Assembly: GCA_050084985.1 (NCBI GenBank)
Contig: JBITNC010000001.1
Location: forward strand, 60,512,001-60,576,000
Direction: 5' to 3'
Origin: Nageia nagi
Lineage: Eukaryota; Pinophyta
DNA length: 64,000 nt
Part shown: positions 11,385-23,655 of the stretch, one piece after another
Layout: every line of letters starts with the position of its first letter
Numbering within the stretch: position 1 is the first letter of the stretch
Made by a program: the position numbers and the translations under genes
Notes under the pieces: model-generated
Database searches by the model: none
What the model was told of the DNA's origin: nothing
The model's input: only the letters and a program-made list of their open reading frames with translations

Positions 11385-12480
11385 TTGGTTATTGCTATTA
11401 ATTCACCTCCTATACCTCAAGTAGCATTCAAAGTTTTTCCTAAGTATCATGGCTATGAAAATATGCTATATGAACATTGTAAATACATATCTTTGTTGGC
11501 TTCAAGCTTTGATATTACTAATGAAACCATGATGACTAGGTTACTATCACACTCTTTTAAAGGTAAAGTAGCCGAGTGGTTTAGAATTCTTACCCTAATC
11601 TATAAATTCATGGGGAGAGTTATGTCAAGCTTTAATTATAATATTTACTATAGATGGTGATAATAACATGTTCCTTAGCCTCATAGCATGTATCAAAAGA
11701 CATCCTTATAAATCTATTGATGATTTCAATATCAGATTTGGAAGAACATGGAAGTCCATACCAGTAAGAATTAGACTAACAAATGCATAAGCTCTAGCAT
11801 ATTACAAGAAATCTTTTCTTCCTAACCTCAATATGCTTATTGTTATGTTAGGAGATACATTTCCCCATGTTTACCAAAAGCAAAAATTGTAGAACATACC
11901 TTGGTGTCTTTTGGTAAAATGCACCCTAGAATAATCATGCCTTTATTTCTAAATTTACCTCCTAAATAAGCTTCATAAATAATTCACCTTGGAGTTCTCA
12001 CCTTACCACCTCCTCCCAAACCTATTATCCAAAATTAGATACCAACATTACCCGCTCTTGCATCCATAAGTACTGGTACTAAACATAAATCACAAGAAGA
12101 GGAAAGAATAAGGCAATTAGAAGTAACTACCAAGAACCTAACCAATAAGCTCACTCTGTAAGAAAGGTAGAATCATGATTTTAATTATAGAAATATGATA
12201 ATTAGTATCAACCAAGATTTTAGCCCAAGGTCAACTAGCCAAAATAGATAAATCCTTCTAAAATAATTGAAAATTTTGTTATGACTAATTCTATAGATAG
12301 TGCTACTTTAGACATTATGGAATGGTGTCCACCATGTTTAGCTCCTCATTTTCCAAATTCATGTGCAATGTATCAACATTAGTACTTGGGCTTACATTTT
12401 GACTAGATGGTAGAACTTGCATCAGATCCTACTATTGAACTCACAATGGTAAACTTTTAGCTTCCAAGATATGCTAGAGA
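11385..12480 (+). pseudogene. Tat gag (G2)
   Basis: Frame 11385-11660 reads the capsid domain: FKVFPKYHGYENM, then MMTRLLSHSFKGKVAEWF. After a frameshift it continues with IDDFNIRFGRTWKSIP and ALAYYKKSFLPNL (about 11710-11830), the order of a Retrotrans_gag domain. A knuckle-like CPPCLAPHFPNSC (C-X2-C-X3-H-X4-C) lies at about 12330-12370. Stops at many Gln codons destroy the product. Confidence 0.8.
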
Positions 12481-12780
12481 ATAAGCAAGTTATATTTAAC
12501 CTAGAGCAACTTCTTCAATAGTTTCACAACAACATTAAGCCACTTAGTAATATCAAGCATCCAATCAAGTACAACTTGAACCTAAGAAAGATAAGGCTCT
12601 CTTGGCTCAACTGTAAAACCAACATCATCAAGGTCCATTTAGTTTAGGTACTATTCAATCACATTTGACTACTAATGCCTTGGGTGAAACAAATCCCACT
12701 GCAACTTGAAAAGAAGTACCAAATAAAGAAACACCCAACACATTTAATAACACATCAATAAGTGGAATTGAGTAATTCCA
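12481..12780 (+). other. Gag-protease linker of G2
   Basis: Gln/Asn-rich low-complexity coding remnant with several stops. No domain recognised. Confidence 0.4.
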
Positions 12781-13320
12781 TCCCATATGCTCCATATAAT
12801 ATTATGGAAGAATTAAAGAAAACTCTTTCTAAGATGACTATGTTTGATGCATTAAAATACCAAGTCAATTAGATCTTTTGCAAGAAGCTTTGAAGTTAAT
12901 AAATAGTAAAAAAAGAGTAAATGAAGATAATACTATCTATGCCATGTTTGAAGTTATCTCTCTAGCTCCAATAGTTATAACAAGACCCCCACCTTTTTAT
13001 TTATCTCTGAGACTAGAAGGTTGGGTAGTGAACAATTGTATGATTGATACTAGAGTTGCAATAACTATGATTCCTAAATCTATTATAGATGAAATGAAGC
13101 TATATATTATAAGATGTATCGATGGTGTCATATAATTAGATTTTTCCTTAATATATGTCATTGGTAGTGTTAAAGGAGTTCAAATAACTTTGAATACCTT
13201 CCCTAATATTCACCTTATCCAAGATGTTATTGTAGTTGATCTTCCACCTTTATTTAGAATATGTCTTTCTAGAGAATTTACTACTAAATTGAGAGGATAA
13301 TTAACCTTTAACTATAGTCA
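12781..13320 (+). pseudogene. Tat aspartic protease (G2)
   Basis: Reads GWVVNNCMIDTRVAITMIPKSI at about 13020-13090, where the catalytic triad normally reads D-[ST]-G; here it is D-T-R, so the Gly is lost. VIVVDLPPLFRICLSREFTTKL at about 13230-13290 is the flap and C-terminal region seen in Tat proteases. A T run at about 13328 and a stop end the readable domain. Confidence 0.8.
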
Positions 13321-13559
13321 TATTTCTTTTTTTTTTTTCAAAATAAATAGATAAAAATTTTGAATGAAGGCACCAAAACTATCTATCTCAAAAGGATCAC
13401 TAAATAAAACTATATGAATGATCCATAACTAGTGGAAGTATTTGAAAGTGACACACTAAGGGAATCACTACTAACAACTAAAGTTTTTCAATAAATGATT
13501 TGAATTATTAGGTCACATATGCTAGCATAGAAAATTATTATTTATATAAAAAAACTCAG

Positions 13560-13930
13560 CCAATCTCAATCATTATTGATAAAGAACATGAGATATGGAC
13601 AATGTATTTTGATGGTTCCTGACACAAATACAGATGTGGAGTTGGAGTGGTCTTCAAATCTCCTATAGGAACTACCAAAAGATTCTCCTTCCAATTCATA
13701 TGGACTTGTACAAACAATGCTGTTGAGTATGAACCCCTTTATTTAGGGTTATCTAAAGTAATCAGTATAGGCATCATATGCTTGATTATCCATGGTGATT
13801 CTAAATTGGTCATTAACTAGATCAAAAATCCAATTAATGCAAAACATCATTATATAAAGAACTATAAAAATAGAGTGTGAGATTTATTGGAGTCATTTCT
13901 AGCTGTTAATTTTATATATATTCCTAGAAG
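13560..13930 (+). pseudogene. Archaeal-type RNase H (G2), upstream of RT
   Basis: Reads MYFDGS (about 13604), CGVGVVFKSPIG, then CTNNAVEY (about 13708), LYLGLSKVISIGI and IHGDSKLVIN (about 13795). These are the signatures of the second, archaeal-type RNase H of plant Tat elements (DGS, NN-x-EYE, GDS). It lies between protease and RT, while in G1 the same domain follows RT. A TGA follows DGS and other stops occur. It would help degrade the RNA strand during reverse transcription. Confidence 0.82.
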
Positions 13931-14487
13931 ATAACCAAATAGTTGATGCACTTGTTGGAAGAGAGGCATGTTATAATCCTGCTCATTATAAAAGAGGTGC
14001 TTTTGGAGTCAAAGTTCAATGTAAGCCTTCTATACCCAATGCTACAAACTTTTGGTAAGTATTCGACTTAGATGAGCATATTATGAACTTCCTCATGGAT
14101 GAAGCAATGGTTCACACTTTTGGTACTCAAGAAATGCTTGATTATTTCCAAGAATCAGATGTCATTCAACTTAGAAACAATGTTATACCAAAATAATTGC
14201 TCTCTTTTGAAAACTATTTTATTAAAAATATGTCCTAAAGGCTAAGTCTTCGATCATCTTGAAGGAGAATTATGTTAGTTGAAAGTAGAACTTGGTAAGT
14301 ATATAAAAATTGGTTTAGAGTGTTTTGATATAGAAAAACCTATTATGTCTCAAATTTATCATAAGTTTTCCCAAGTAATTACCTACACTTATGATGATAT
14401 TAAGATATATGACAAAAATATCATCTAACACACAATTAAGCTTGACCAAAGGTCAAACCATATAGAAAAAAACAAAGACTAGTCAAC
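13931..14487 (+). other. aRNH-RT linker of G2
   Basis: Coding remnant between the archaeal-type RNase H and RT, for example DLDEHIMNFLMDEAM at about 14068. No known domain recognised, several stops. Confidence 0.4.
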
Positions 14488-15170
14488 CTAAAAATAGAGG
14501 AAGTTATGAAACAAGAGTTAATCAAGTTTCTTGATTCAAAAATTATTTATCCTATCAAGCATTCTTCTTGGGTTACAAATCTAGTTCTTGTTAGAAAGAA
14601 AAGTGGAGAAATCAAACTCTGTGTTGATTTTAGAAATTTGAATAAAGTGTCTCTTAAACATAATTATCCTCTCCCTCCTATGGAGTAGATCCTGCATATA
14701 GTAGTCAGAGCTTGCTATTTTTCAATGATTGATGGTTACTCAGGATTTAACTAGATTTGGGTGAAATATGAAGATCAATTCAAAATAGTATTTACAACTA
14801 AATGGGGGATATTTACTTTTCAAAGAATGCCATTTGGTCTTTCTAATGTAAGAGCTACATTTCAAAGAGCCATGGATCATGCATTTGGTGAGATAATAAA
14901 TAATATTATACTGATCTATCTAAATGATATCATGGTATTCTCTAAAAGTAGAAGTGATCACTTGGAACATCTAAGAGAGGTATTTGAAAGATGCATGAAG
15001 TTTGGCATTTCAATAAATCCAAAAAAATCATTTTTTATGGTTAGTCAAGAAAAGTTACTTGGCCACATTATCACAAAAGAGGGACTAGCAATCAATCTAA
15101 ACAAAGTAAAATCTATAGAAGCATTGCCACTCCCCTCTAATAAGAATCCTTTGCAGTAATTCCTTGGTCA
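14488..15170 (+). pseudogene. Gypsy reverse transcriptase (G2)
   Basis: Contains IKLCVDFRNLNKVSLKHNYPLPPME (14610-14688; residue string given only to mark the block), then YFSMIDGYSGFN, FTFQRMPFGLSNVRATFQRAMD (about 14815) and the active site. The catalytic Y-x-D-D reads YLND (about 14920), so the first Asp is Asn. LLGHIITKEGLAINLNKV marks the RT end. One stop at 14686 splits the frame; otherwise this is the longest readable part of G2. Confidence 0.92.
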
Positions 15171-15770
15171 AATCAATTTTATTAGAAAATTTATCAATAA
15201 TTTTTCATAGATTGTATCCCCAATCACTTCAATGCTAAAAAACATATTTTATTTTCTTGGTCATATGAAGCAAAAGTTGCCTTAAAATAAATAAAAAAGG
15301 TTATAATAGAAGGTCCCATGCTTAAAAATCCTAATATGTTAAAATATTTCATCATGTATGCACATGGAGTAGATAGGAGCATTGCTACAATTCTAGCATA
15401 AAAGGATGATAATAATGAAGAATATCCAATTGCCTTTCATAGTCAAACACTAATCAACACTAGCAAAAGTACTTATTTATTGAAAAGAAAGTGTTTTCTA
15501 TAATGAAGGGGCTTAAAAAATTCAAGCATTATATCTTTCATAATAGAATCTTTCTATTTACCATCCATCCAGATGTAAGAAATTATATTATAAAAAGAGA
15601 TATAGATAAAGGAAAGGCTAGTTAGATCATTAAAATAATGGAATATGACATAGAAATTAAGTCAACCAAGCTAATTAGAGGTAGGGCTCTCTATGAAAAT
15701 ATAGCTAAAGCTTTACATATGATCACTCTTATGGAGGTTGAATAGCAACTCAATCAAGAAAATGATTGGA
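15171..15770 (+). pseudogene. Ty3-type RNase H (G2)
   Basis: Follows RT directly: FLGQINFIRKFI (RT thumb), LFSWSYEAKVALK, GPMLKNPN, IMYAHGVDRSIATILA, PIAFHSQTL, then a degraded tail. The catalytic Asp of the usual T-D-A-S reads Ala in YAHGVDRS. Frameshifts follow at about 15480. Confidence 0.82.
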
Positions 15771-16980
15771 TTAAAAAATCATGATTTATTTTCAAACTGT
15801 TAGGTGCCTTGATACTCTAGATAGATTTCAAAGAAGGAGATTCAAGTTGCATGCCCTTAATTTTATCATGATATAGGACCATCTATACAAATTTTTTTTT
15901 TATCAAACCCTACTTAGATATGTAACTCAAGATGAATCCTATAGAATATTGCTTAAATTTCATTATGAATTCTTTGGTGGGCATTATAGTGGACCAACTA
16001 TAGTAGTAAAAGTATTACAAGCTAGATATTATTGGCCCACTATATTGTAGGATTCATTCAAGATTGCCCAATAATGTGACAAGTGCAATAGATTTATGGG
16101 TAAGACGAGACAAGCTACAATGCCTCTCAAACCTATGGTAGTCAAGAACCCTTTCAATAATGGGGTATAGACTTCATTGGTGTTATAAACTCAAATTCTT
16201 TGGTAGGCCACAAGTTTATTTTGACTATAATAGATTACTTCACTAGATGGTTAGAGGCTATGCCATGTAAAAATGCAGATCAAGAAGTAGTGATAGAAAT
16301 GACTAAAAGGATAATCATTTGCTTTGAAATCCCATAGAATATTATGTTAAATAATGGCCTAATATTTATTGAAGGTAATTTATTAATCTTTGTAGCTCAA
16401 TATAGAGTGTACTAGTTGCTCTCTTCAAAATATTACCCATAAGGTAATAGGTTAGCTGAATCAACTAATAAAAATCTAACTTGAATCATCAGATAACAAT
16501 TGAAGGGAATCTCAGATAATGGCATACACAATTAGAATTTGCATTATGGGCAAATAAGATTAGTAAAAATTAACAATAAAGACATCCCCATATGCATTGG
16601 TATATGGTAAAAGACCTATGTTGCCAATACACATGGAGTTATCAGCATTGAAAATCCTAAAAGAAATGGAGGACATCACTTTGAGCCACTACAATCCAAA
16701 GCCTTCTCGAGTGATAAGAAAAAGTCTTCTCGGGTGAAGTTTGAACTAGGTGATATTGTCCTCAAATGGGATGAAAAAAGAGCAAAGCCTAAAAGACACC
16801 AAAAATTTGATTCTCTTTGGAGCAGACCTTACATAATCACTCAAGCCATGCAAAGTAATGCATTCAAATTGTAAGATATTATTGGGTCCTAGGAATTACC
16901 TATTCCCATCAATAAGATCTATTTGAAATATTACCAGGTAATGAGATCATTGTATAGTACCTGTAAAGCAATGTATATTG
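15771..16980 (+). pseudogene. Gypsy integrase (G2)
   Basis: Zinc region: FHYEFFGGHYSGP...LQARYYWP...CDKCNRF (about 15955-16100). A core with stops follows (ILTIIDYFTRWLEA at about 16215). The C-terminal part is well preserved: FELGDIVLKWDEKRAKPKRH and SLWSRPYIITQ (about 16740-16850), typical of Tat integrases. It ends with PINKIYLKYYQVM at about 16905-16950. Confidence 0.87.
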
Positions 16981-17479
16981 TAAATAGTTTAAAAAAAAAT
17001 TACATCTTTTGCACATAGTTTTCAAAAAGTAGGTAGCCATTAATGATCAACTTTAATTCAGCTCTATCAAGAGTTAATGTCAATCTACTACTCAACTATC
17101 AATTATAAGGTAGCATTTAAGAAAAAATTTCCTCATATTTCACAAACTATAACACAAGTACCACAAATTAAGTTTGGCATGCTCTAAAATTACTTATCTA
17201 GCTTATGCCAACTCAATCCATACAATGCATGGGTATCAAGATCCTCAAGTATTAATTAACATTAATGGAAATATTACCAACCTTGGATGAATAAAATTCC
17301 CCCCATACCCTCTAGTTCAACACTTAGTCAATTTCAAGCACACAAGTTTCTAGAGCATTCAAAACTTACAGATTTTAGAGTTGAGCTATGTTAAGAGATA
17401 CAAAATTTGCAATACCTTGCATTGCTTAGATTACTATTTTTAAATGATAACTAGAGGTTCAAGGAAGGGTTTTGATATC
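16981..17479 (+). other. Spacer after G2 integrase
   Basis: Non-coding stretch between the end of pol and the start of the extra ORF. It could hold signals for internal expression of that ORF, but none is visible. Confidence 0.4.
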
Positions 17480-20400
17480 ATGGCAACTTCCCAATCATCC
17501 TCTATAATTGAAATAGATAAACTTGATGCTGACCTTCTAACCTGTAGGAAGAATATCTTGAGAATGCTCCAGGAATAAAGTAAACTCAAATGGAGGTGAT
17601 CAATTACATGGACACATGGAGAGCTAACCCCAATCACATTATTCTATAGTACAAGACACCTAAGGTGATTAAAAAGGGGAAGTCATTCACTCATTCAAAA
17701 AGGCACATCATGATTGACTAAGGCATGGCTTATTATGTGCCTTATGAGTCATTTACTTACCCCAAGCTATTATACTCCTTAGCACATAGACATCACCAAA
17801 AGGGTTACCAAATAGGAATGTTCAAGAGCCCAAAAGAGGGAGATGTATTAGAACCAAAGTTTGAAGCAGTAATAGATTACTCTTTTGATTCTATCATCCA
17901 AGCATTTCCTATTCTAGTATATTGGACTTTTCATGTCAAAAAATAAATTGATTTAAAAAAGGAGAAGAATGGCTTTTATATTAGTCAAGATGAAATGTTG
18001 AGCTACATTAGTGGAAGATATCAAGATAGTAGGAAATCCAAACTCTTATATAGCCCTTTTTGAATAAAAAAAAAGATAGAGAAGTGTTGTAGGCACTGGC
18101 AGTTATCTTAGGAAAAAAACCTAGATTGAAGTAGAAGAAGACATAGTATGTATGGCTTATAATATTACAAAGGCTCATGTCTACTATGATTTGTTGGATT
18201 TCATTACTAATGAGATAAAGAGGTGTCTATTCAAAATTGAGAAGTTAGACTTCAAACACTTCTCATATCTTTGGTGACTCTTCACCCATCAAAATCTTGA
18301 TAAACTTATAGAGTAGGGCTACCAGTTGAGCCGTTGAATTCCAATGCTACACCAAAACCAATTGACTTGATGGTACCAATTTTGAGTAAGTTGCATGGAT
18401 CCTGCTATGAGTTTATGGACAAGTTCTATGCACTAATAGTAAAAATTTTAATTGAAAAACTCCCTAGCAAATTGCATAAAAGCATAATGAGGGACTACAA
18501 GGAGGAAACAAAATCAGTGACTAGTACTTCTTAAGAAGCTGCATTATGATAATCAGGTATGGGTATTTTGAGAACATTTTTTATTACCCAAATATGTAAC
18601 CCTCCAATTGTACTCAATAAAAATGGAAAGATAGATTTGTGCTATAGAGAGAAAATATGGGTCTGAGGGTAATTTTAAGTCTATTGTAGATATACTAGCT
18701 TCCACTAAAAATTTTACTCTTTTAGAAATATAGTGTAAACATAGTATAGCTTAATTCATTATACATAATTTTAAATTAAATATGGTGGGAGCTCCATGGA
18801 TGTATGATCCTTTAGGGGAAATGATCCAAGTAATAAGGTCAAGCAAAAAATGTCCAAATTTTATCCATGATCATATGGCTCATATAGAATATTTTGTAAA
18901 TAAAACTGAATAGGAAGTAGAAATGTACCCTATTGGGAGTTCATATCCATGAATAAGGTGTGGATGGACCTTAAGGGAATAAGGAAGTATAAAAATTGGG
19001 AAAATAAATGACAAGATTTTGTCCTCAACCCAAAGGTCCTCACCTAGTTAGTAAATCTTGGGTGGGATCCTAATAAAATTTATTATTTTACAAAATTTAG
19101 ATTTGAGTATACAACAAAAATTCACCACATATAGAGTGAATTATTTGAAAATTCAAATATGATAAGTATTGAGAGGCTGACTATGTTAAAGGTCCTTTTC
19201 CAAAGTTGGGATAACCTCTTCCAAATAAGGGAGAGCTAGACCCTTCAAACACTACCACCTCTTCCTAGGAGCCTTCTCCAAAGAAGAAAAAAGAAAATAC
19301 AAACCATTGCTCAAAAATAACAAATCCTAGAGAAAGAAGAGAAGCATGTAAAAAAACCTTGCACCAATATGATAAGATCACAATCATAAACAACTATACC
19401 TTCACCTTTAGAGGCTACAAGAGAAGTTCCAAAGGTGGTGGCAAAAGAGATAGAAATTTTTAATACAGAAGAGTTAAGAGAGCCCTAAGATATGGATACT
19501 AGTGATACATAACGAGCTTAGATGTAAGAACAAACCTTAGAAAAGGAGCATACCCAAATTCAACAAAGCAAGGGAAGCATACTTGGAGCCAGTTGATCTA
19601 CAACAACTACATCCATAGGAGGATCAAGAGATAATGATGATGAATCTAGAAAAAAGAAAGAATTTGGCCCAATGGATAAGACTAACAACCAAGATAAGGT
19701 CATGGAAGAGGTAGAGCTAGAACTAGAAGTTCAACACTTGACACCTCCTTGGTAGTCATAGCCTATTCAACAAGTTGAGACACCTATTTTAGGTGTAATT
19801 ACTACTCCTCATTCTTTGATTCCTACAGCCTCATAAGAGGAAATAAAATCAATTTTTTCTACACAAATTGTAGGGCCCATTGATTGGACAACTTTTGTTA
19901 ATAAGTCTTCTATGCTTCTTGAACAACAATCAAGAATTTTGAGCAAGGTAATAGAAATGAGAGATATTAAAATAACATAGATGCCTTTCAAAGAAGGGAA
20001 ATTGGATATTACTCCCATAGCTATAATAGATGTAAATATGCAGAGTGCACCAGCAATTGACCAGTTAAGATTCTTGGTAAATACTTCAATGATAGTTAGT
20101 AAAAGTCTTCAAGCAATAGAGACTAAGATAGAAAAATTGAATAAGAAAATATATCAGTATAAGAAAGATGCTCTCTTAAAGATAAAACAATAGCTAGGTT
20201 TGAAAATAAAATAAAGAATTAATTGCAAGGCTTGATAAGCAAAAATCAAAGTTTGACAAGAGCATAAAAACAACAAAAGCTGAGCTAGATGCTGCAAATC
20301 AAACAATACAAGATCTCAAAGCTTAGGCTATAGTCATTAATGCTCAAAAAGTCAAACAAGTTGAGATCAAGCAACAAACTATCATTGCAACAAATAAAGT

Positions 20401-21175
20401 TTTATCTGATGACAATTCAAGTTTGTTATTGCTCATGAAGAATTTTAGAAAATCCTTAATGGAGAAAGATGATAGAATGATAACATTATCACACTTGCAA
20501 TTGTTGAAGGAAGAAACTATATAGGTAATCAAGGAGTTCCATATTCAAACCACTCTCCATAAGCTAGCTTTGGATACACCTAAGATAGTATTAGAAAGAA
20601 TGCATGCCCATTTAGTGGTCTTGATTGAAAAAAACATAGTAGTAATCTCTCCCAAACCAAGATAATTGTATCAAAGGAAGATTTGAGATATTTGTGAACT
20701 CTAAAATTTGTGTGTTCAACATGGATAGTAATAAGCATCAGCTCACAATAGAGCTAGGATTCATTAACAAATTCTTTAATTCTTTGATTGAGATGAAAGC
20801 TCCCAAATAGTGAGAAAAACAAAATGTACAGGATAGTACTATTAGTTAAGTAGCCAATACCATTCAATTCCTTGAAAAATCTTTTTTGAGAAGCAAATCT
20901 TAGACTTACAACAAATAAATGAGTTGGCTCAAGAAGCAATTACAATATTTTTGTATGCTAGAAGGCTAAACAATATTTTGATAGGGTTTAAAGTAGATAC
21001 AATGAAGATTAAGACATCCTCTATCTTATCATAGATTGACTATAAAGATCTTAGTGATATAAATAAAAAGATGCAACCATTCCTCCCAATAGAGCTGATT
21101 ACAATAGCTGAGACCTCTACCAAGTCTACTTCTAGAAAAGATACTAAAAATAACAATTAGAGGATTTTATTCTCC
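17480..21175 (+). pseudogene. Extra 3' ORF of G2, unknown function
   Basis: A broken reading frame beginning MATSQSSSIIEIDKLDADLL at 17480. It continues in readable pieces: KTPKVIKKGKSFTHSKRH, the 73-codon frame 17725-17946 with PYESFTYPKLLYSLAHR, then ISQDEMLSYISGRYQ and KAHVYYDLLDFITNEIKR. Frame 19981-20193 and following sequence are Lys/Glu/Gln/Ile-rich and look coiled-coil (LQAIETKIEKLNKKI). The length, about 3.7 kb, exceeds pol spacer needs. It resembles no domain I know; an envelope-like or structural role would be speculation. It ends next to the 3' LTR. Confidence 0.5.
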
Positions 21176-21209
21176 AATAGGTATAGACCCCAAAGAGCCA
21201 CTAGAAGAT

Positions 21210-22844
21210 TGTATTCTTTCAAAATTACACTCTAAATCAGAGTAATTCTAAATTATTCTTTATTCTCTATTATTTTATTCTTTAGTTCCTAGAAGTTATG
21301 TATACAAGAGTGCTTGGGAGGCATATTATTCTCTTAGAGTCTCTATGAGTTGTAAATTCTTGTATTCTTTCATTTTTGTTAATCCCTCCTCTTCTCATTT
21401 CTTTCTCTTAGAGTGTCAGTTTTGTAAATGAGACTACCTGCGAGTTTTGTTATTTTCTTAAGAGTATCAAGGAAAATTGTAAAGAATACCCAAAAGTTAT
21501 GTAAATAAAAATGTACAAGAGTTATATTTATTCCCTTAGAGTGTCTAGAAATTGTTGACATAAGTGTCTAGAACTTGCATAAATTTAGAGCTAGATCATC
21601 AACAGAGCCCATCGATTCTAAGAGATGATGTCATGATTTTTGGTTGAAATTAGCAGGTCCCAAAAGAGACAGATCATCAATAGAGCCTATCAATTATGAG
21701 AGATGATATCATGATTTTTGGTTGAAATCAATGAGTCCCAAAAGAGCCAAATCATGAACAAAGATTGGATAAAGAACATAGAACCCACCAAGCAAAGGTA
21801 AGAGTAATGCATAAGAAGGAACACTCAGGTCTACTTTATCTTAAGTGTTTGAACTCTAGGGCCCTGTTAATGTGCCAACACTAACTCATTTCCATATAAT
21901 AGTGGCACTTTCTTCTTGAACCAAGTTAACATAATATCCATCAACCACCATTACTCTTATTACTGACATCTACAATAGAGATCATAAAGATTGCAAAGAA
22001 GTAGATAGTAGTTGATAGATCATTGTACCAAATTATACCCATGAATTTGCAGTCAAATAATTACTCAAACAACTACAATGCTATCTCCAATCAGCTACAG
22101 GGCCATAGAAGAAGTAGTCAATGACACATTAGAAAGAATTGCAGCTCTATGGACATGGCTATTTAGAAATTGTAAATTCCTAGATAGTCATGTTGTTGGT
22201 ACTTATTCACTATGTAATCTAACATAGTTGTAGTATTTATGTAAATAGTGTTATTTTATTTATTTCATTCAATGCTAGAAATTATGTATATTAATAAAAC
22301 CCAACCACCTAAGAAGGGGGGAAGTTGTATAAATAGCCAACTCTTAGAAAACAAAAGGGTCAGATATTTTAGCAGATTTTCCCAAATCTGTAAGATCTAT
22401 TCATATATAATAATACAAATAGACAATGCTTTTCTCTCTTGTAACAAAGTGGCTATTTATTACTCTTGTGGATATTATATGTGAAATGTTTTCTTCAAAT
22501 TATGGCTATGTATTATGATTACGAGACCTTAGGTGTGAGATATTTGCTATTCTTAATTTTGGCTATGGATTGCTACTTATGCTGCAATACCTAAGTTGTA
22601 TATTTCTTATTTTAGCTCTTTTTATGTACTTGTCTCTTTCTTGTAACTCTTTATCCTTTCATTTCTTTCTTATTAATTTTAACCTTGAATGTAGATAGGA
22701 ATTGGCCTATAAACTAGAGATTGAGTAGAAAACAAACATGAGCACATCCCCACCACCTTCTACTCTTTCAAGGAGCCTACCATTATGGGCAGTGGAGAAC
22801 ACGATTGGACCAAACCCTTTTAGGTCACACTATAATGATCAACA
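21210..22844 (+). repeat. 3' LTR of G2
   Basis: 1635 bp starting TGTATTCTTTCA and ending GATCAACA, followed at once by the duplicated CTTAC. It aligns with 9392-10959. An insertion of about 30 bases near 22400 and other indels make it longer than the 5' copy. Confidence 0.92.
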
Positions 22845-23655
22845 CTTACCTCAATCAATCTAAGTATAAATTAGACACCTTGTAGAAGTTTGGAATGGAG
22901 GAGTGTAGATTTGCTGCAATCTTAGCATCTTTTAGAATCACTATTTCTCTAAGCTCCAACTCTTAGTTGGCTAATGCTATAGCTTATAGGAAATTAATTG
23001 GTAGTCTTTTGTATTTAACTATATCTAGGCTAGATATTACCTTTGTAGTGAATCTGATGGCATGATTAATGTAGAAACCATATGTTAAGCACCTTAATGC
23101 TATTAAGCAAATCTTAAGGTATGTTGCAGGGACTAAGAATCTTACTCTCAAGTATTCTAGGTTGCCCTCATTTGTTCTCTTTAGATTCTTAGATTTTGAC
23201 TATGGGGAAGATAGAGATGATAGGAAATCAACCTTTATGTATGTGTTTGGCATTGGTTTAGGTGCTATCTCTTGAGCTTCCAAAAAGTAACCTACTATTT
23301 CTCTTTCCATCATAGAAGCTAAATATCATGCCATGTCTATTATAGCCTTGAAAACCATTTGGCTAAGGTATCTTTTGAAATAAATTGAGTATGAGCAAGG
23401 TGGCTTATCTTTGATTTCTTTAGATAATCAATCGGCTATTTCTTTGGCTAAGAATCTTATGTTCCATTAGAGAATAAAACATATGGAAATCCATGCCCAT
23501 TTTATCAGGAAGAAGGTTCTTGATAGCATCACACACCTGGAGTATTTTCCATCCACCTTGAACTTTATTTATTTATTCATCAAGCCTCCCAGAAGCTCAA
23601 TTTTGTAAGCTTAGGGATGCTATCAGGTTGGTGAAGTTGCCTTCAAGGAGGAGTG
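22845..23655 (+). pseudogene. Copia RT C-terminal part and RNase H (C1)
   Basis: Continues the copia frame broken at 9391: LNQSKYKLDTL, FGMEECRF, then YRKLIGSLLYLTISRLDITF (RT end, about 22985-23050), HLNAIKQILRYVAGT, and RNase H blocks LDFDYGEDRDDRKST, AKYHAM, WLRYLL, SLDNQSAISLAKN, HIEIHAHFIR-like. Several stops sit at Trp or Gln codons. The end is near 23655. RNase H would remove RNA from the RNA-DNA hybrid. Confidence 0.9.

Larger units (their letters stand above)
9392..22844 (+). mobile_element. Tat-type Ty3/gypsy retrotransposon G2 inside copia RT
   Basis: 13,453-bp plus-strand element with LTRs 9392-10959 and 21210-22844 and a perfect target duplication CTTAC (9387-9391 and 22845-22849). 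Internal order: gag, protease, archaeal-type RNase H, RT, Ty3-type RNase H, integrase, then a further long ORF. The copia frame reads smoothly if the element and one CTTAC are removed (...CTY then LNQSKY...), which proves the edges. LTRs differ at roughly one base in nine over the first 350 bp by hand count. No clear primer site was recognised after the 5' LTR; the sequence reads TTTTTGGTATGCTCGATGGG at 10972-10991. Confidence 0.93.
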
